From positions 1,488,001 through 1,552,000 of the forward strand of contig CAWUHX010000030.1 of the NCBI GenBank assembly GCA_963922205.1: a stretch of 64,000 nucleotides of DNA, given 5' to 3'. The translations under genes were made by a program, and so were the position numbers. The DNA is from Romanomermis culicivorax (lineage: Eukaryota; Nematoda; Enoplea; Mermithida; Mermithidae). Shown here piece by piece: positions 63,101-64,000 of this stretch. The notes beneath the pieces are model-generated. The model ran no database searches. It was given only the letters and a program-made list of their open reading frames with translations, and had not been told where the DNA came from. The stretch's first letter is position 1. Each line of letters opens with the position of its first letter.

Positions 63101-63704
63101 AAATACTGTAACCCTGTAATAAAAAATGTCATGCCGTGTGTTTTCTACGAAAGGACTCCATGGAGTTCAAATTTTTGTATGGGCAGTTTCGAGGGTACTT
63201 CCTCTTTTCGACGCTAGTTTTTAAGAATTTCATAGCAGTCCATTCGCGATTCGAAAATTTCAGAATTCAGCTGTTGTTCAGCTTGTTTGAATAAGCAGAT
63301 CCTGCTTTCACGATTTGACCACCGTTCTATATTTCCTGCAGCAAAATTTTCATACCGCAGCATGATCATGCAAACTTTCCAGTTACTGTAAGTCACATTT
63401 ATCCGTTCAAGCAAAACTTCCTGCAATGCTATGATGATGTTTTCTCACGTAAAATTGCAGTTTGTATTTTCGAAACTTTTTTCCTCCCTTCAAGTGGATT
63501 ATTGTACGCCGAACCCGTGCCAAAACCACGGGACATGCGCTTTACTGTACGAAAGTCGACGGTCAAAACGCAGCATCGATAGTTACCACGCCGTAGGCTC
63601 GTTGTCATCGGTCGATGATGCTGAAGTGTTTTCAGTACCATCAGGTTTTGCTTGCACTTGCATCGAAAATTTTCATGGCGAAACCTGCGATGTTGTTCGT
63701 CCTA
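60045..63704 (+). CDS. Secreted mucin-like EGF-domain protein, 3' incomplete (gene C)
   Basis: Exons 60045-60162, 61165-61311, 61680-61901, 62254-62817 and 63495-63704, all meeting in phase 1, give 420 codons so far. Order: signal peptide (MFLLMYSFLLFYIFTILPEA), a charged region with Arg/Asp/His, an acidic helix plus WWNNP, a Thr/Pro/Lys-rich mucin-like segment of about 140 residues, an EGF domain (C-x4-C-x5-C...C-x-C-x8-C), then a second EGF domain. Likely an extracellular matrix or cell-surface glycoprotein; heavy O-glycosylation is expected of the Thr-rich region. No stop or membrane anchor is reached; a Rep-E element starts 80 bp after the last exon. The exact family is not recognised. 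Confidence 0.85.
60452..60770. mobile_element. MULE-type MITE M2, inverted relative to M1
   Basis: GGGTAAATTACGGATGGC to GCCATCCGTAAAAATTCC. Matches the inverse of 25994-26244, with an extra 70 bp near the left end. CATTTTT is repeated at both borders (60445-60451 and 60771-60777). In gene C intron 1. Confidence 0.75.
60790..61015. repeat. Family T dispersed repeat copy
   Basis: Best match to 10100-10320: CAGCGATGTCGTTAGAATCG, AGCATTTACAGTAAGATTTT, then TTTTATTATTCGGAAGCATT and CAAGAAAAACAGATT. In gene C intron 1. Confidence 0.5.
61165..61311 (+). CDS. Gene C exon 2 (charged segment)
   Basis: The acceptor TTTTTTAAG precedes; the donor GTATGC follows. Encodes SVNILQTKLRRTSRLKDRSS and HHRHFGEQFDHV; includes basic pairs that could be processing sites. 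Confidence 0.75.
61680..61901 (+). CDS. Gene C exon 3 (helical and acidic segment)
   Basis: The acceptor TTTTTAG precedes. A regular amphipathic stretch EVAEALTEVKDTVKTIWTDF is followed by EWWNNP and a Glu-rich run; ends in phase 1 at the donor GTATAT. Confidence 0.8.
62254..62817 (+). CDS. Gene C exon 4 (Thr-rich mucin-like region and EGF 1)
   Basis: The acceptor CTTATTTTCAG precedes. About 130 residues of TTT, TTK and KTPPTTK repeats, then CGSSPCKNNGIC ... HVCLCQDRFTGYNC, a canonical EGF spacing. Donor GTAGGT. The Thr-rich part is a coding microsatellite of degenerate ACG/ACA/AAA codons. Confidence 0.9.
63495..63704 (+). CDS. Gene C exon 5 (EGF 2 with an inserted basic loop)
   Basis: The acceptor CCCTTCAAG precedes. 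YCTPNPCQNHGTC opens the EGF; between the third and fourth cysteines stands about 37 residues with SRRSKRSID, a furin-type basic site; GFACTCIENFHGETC closes it. Donor GTAAGA. Confidence 0.85.
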
Positions 63705-63784
63705 GTAAGATGAAATACTGTGGGTGAAAAAATGTTCAGATTTCCAGAAGTTTCAAATGTGTAATGCTCGGATCGAGTCGACAA

Positions 63785-64000
63785 CATACATGCAACAGCA
63801 TAGAAATTCTGCTGGGGTAAGCCAGGACAGGGAGTGAAATACAAATTTTTTTCGATCTTGATTACGAAAAAAGGCTTAGATAGGTCTTATAACATATCCA
63901 AGCAGCATATTCTTCAACTTATATTAGTCAGATATGTGAAATTATTTGCTTAGACTGTACTTTCATTCCCGACGACTTTCTATTCTCTCTTGCTCATTTT
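63785..64000. mobile_element. Rep-E copy 4 (reverse, cut by window end)
   Basis: Starts CATACATGCAACAGCATAG, then AATTCTGCTGGGG and CAGGACAGGGAGTG, the reverse of the right side of copies 1-3, and continues to GCTCATTTT at the window edge. The other end and its duplication lie outside. It sits in an intron of gene C. Confidence 0.8.

Overview
This is an A/T-rich eukaryotic nuclear window with spliced genes and very dense transposon content. Introns open with GT(A/G)AG-type donors and close on short TTTTCAG / TTTAAG / TCTAG acceptors. Several introns in gene B are only 51-73 bp long. All three gene starts have an acceptor-like AG 5-38 nt before the ATG, as expected if leaders are trans-spliced. 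Together these suggest a nematode or another compact-intron ecdysozoan, but the species cannot be named from the sequence alone. No bacterial-style genes, CRISPR arrays, rRNA or tRNA genes were recognised.

Three host genes can be assembled from exons whose phases match. (1) Minus strand, 14809 down to 2585 and beyond: an SLC46 / proton-coupled-folate-transporter-like member of the major facilitator superfamily. Three exons (437 codons, TM1-TM7) are visible; the C-terminal half is not. (2) Plus strand, 39774-57526: a 572-residue, basic and probably disordered protein of unknown function in eight exons; its first intron is 14.1 kb long and full of transposons. (3) Plus strand, 60045-63704 and continuing past the window: a secreted or surface protein with a signal peptide, a charged region, a Thr/Pro/Lys mucin-like region and two EGF domains, encoded by phase-1 exons. 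Genes 1 and 2 are divergent and about 25 kb apart; genes 2 and 3 are in tandem.

Most other recognisable sequence is mobile DNA. A broken Ty3/gypsy integrase opens the window (1-1445). Between 6.7 and 13 kb, inside SLC46 intron 1, are PIF/Harbinger-type MITEs, a small foldback and a 2.1 kb foldback element. A 3.6 kb PIF/Harbinger-type element fills 19616-23200, and a nested CACTG/CACCG element cluster fills 23402-27221. A 2.7 kb hAT-like element spans 29646-32363. Gene B intron 1 holds hAT-type elements with 8 bp target duplications, including a 4 kb nested stack (45021-48997) that carries a LINE reverse transcriptase remnant.

The most distinctive content is (a) a set of four short non-autonomous families (called Rep-A, B, D and E here) that share CATAC...GTATG termini, terminal G/C homopolymers and 8 bp target duplications, at least 18 copies with no transposase visible; and (b) three foldback elements whose inverted arms are expanded tandem arrays of a different short motif each, two of them with 9 bp target duplications. 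Many insertions are nested with intact target duplications, so their order can be read directly.
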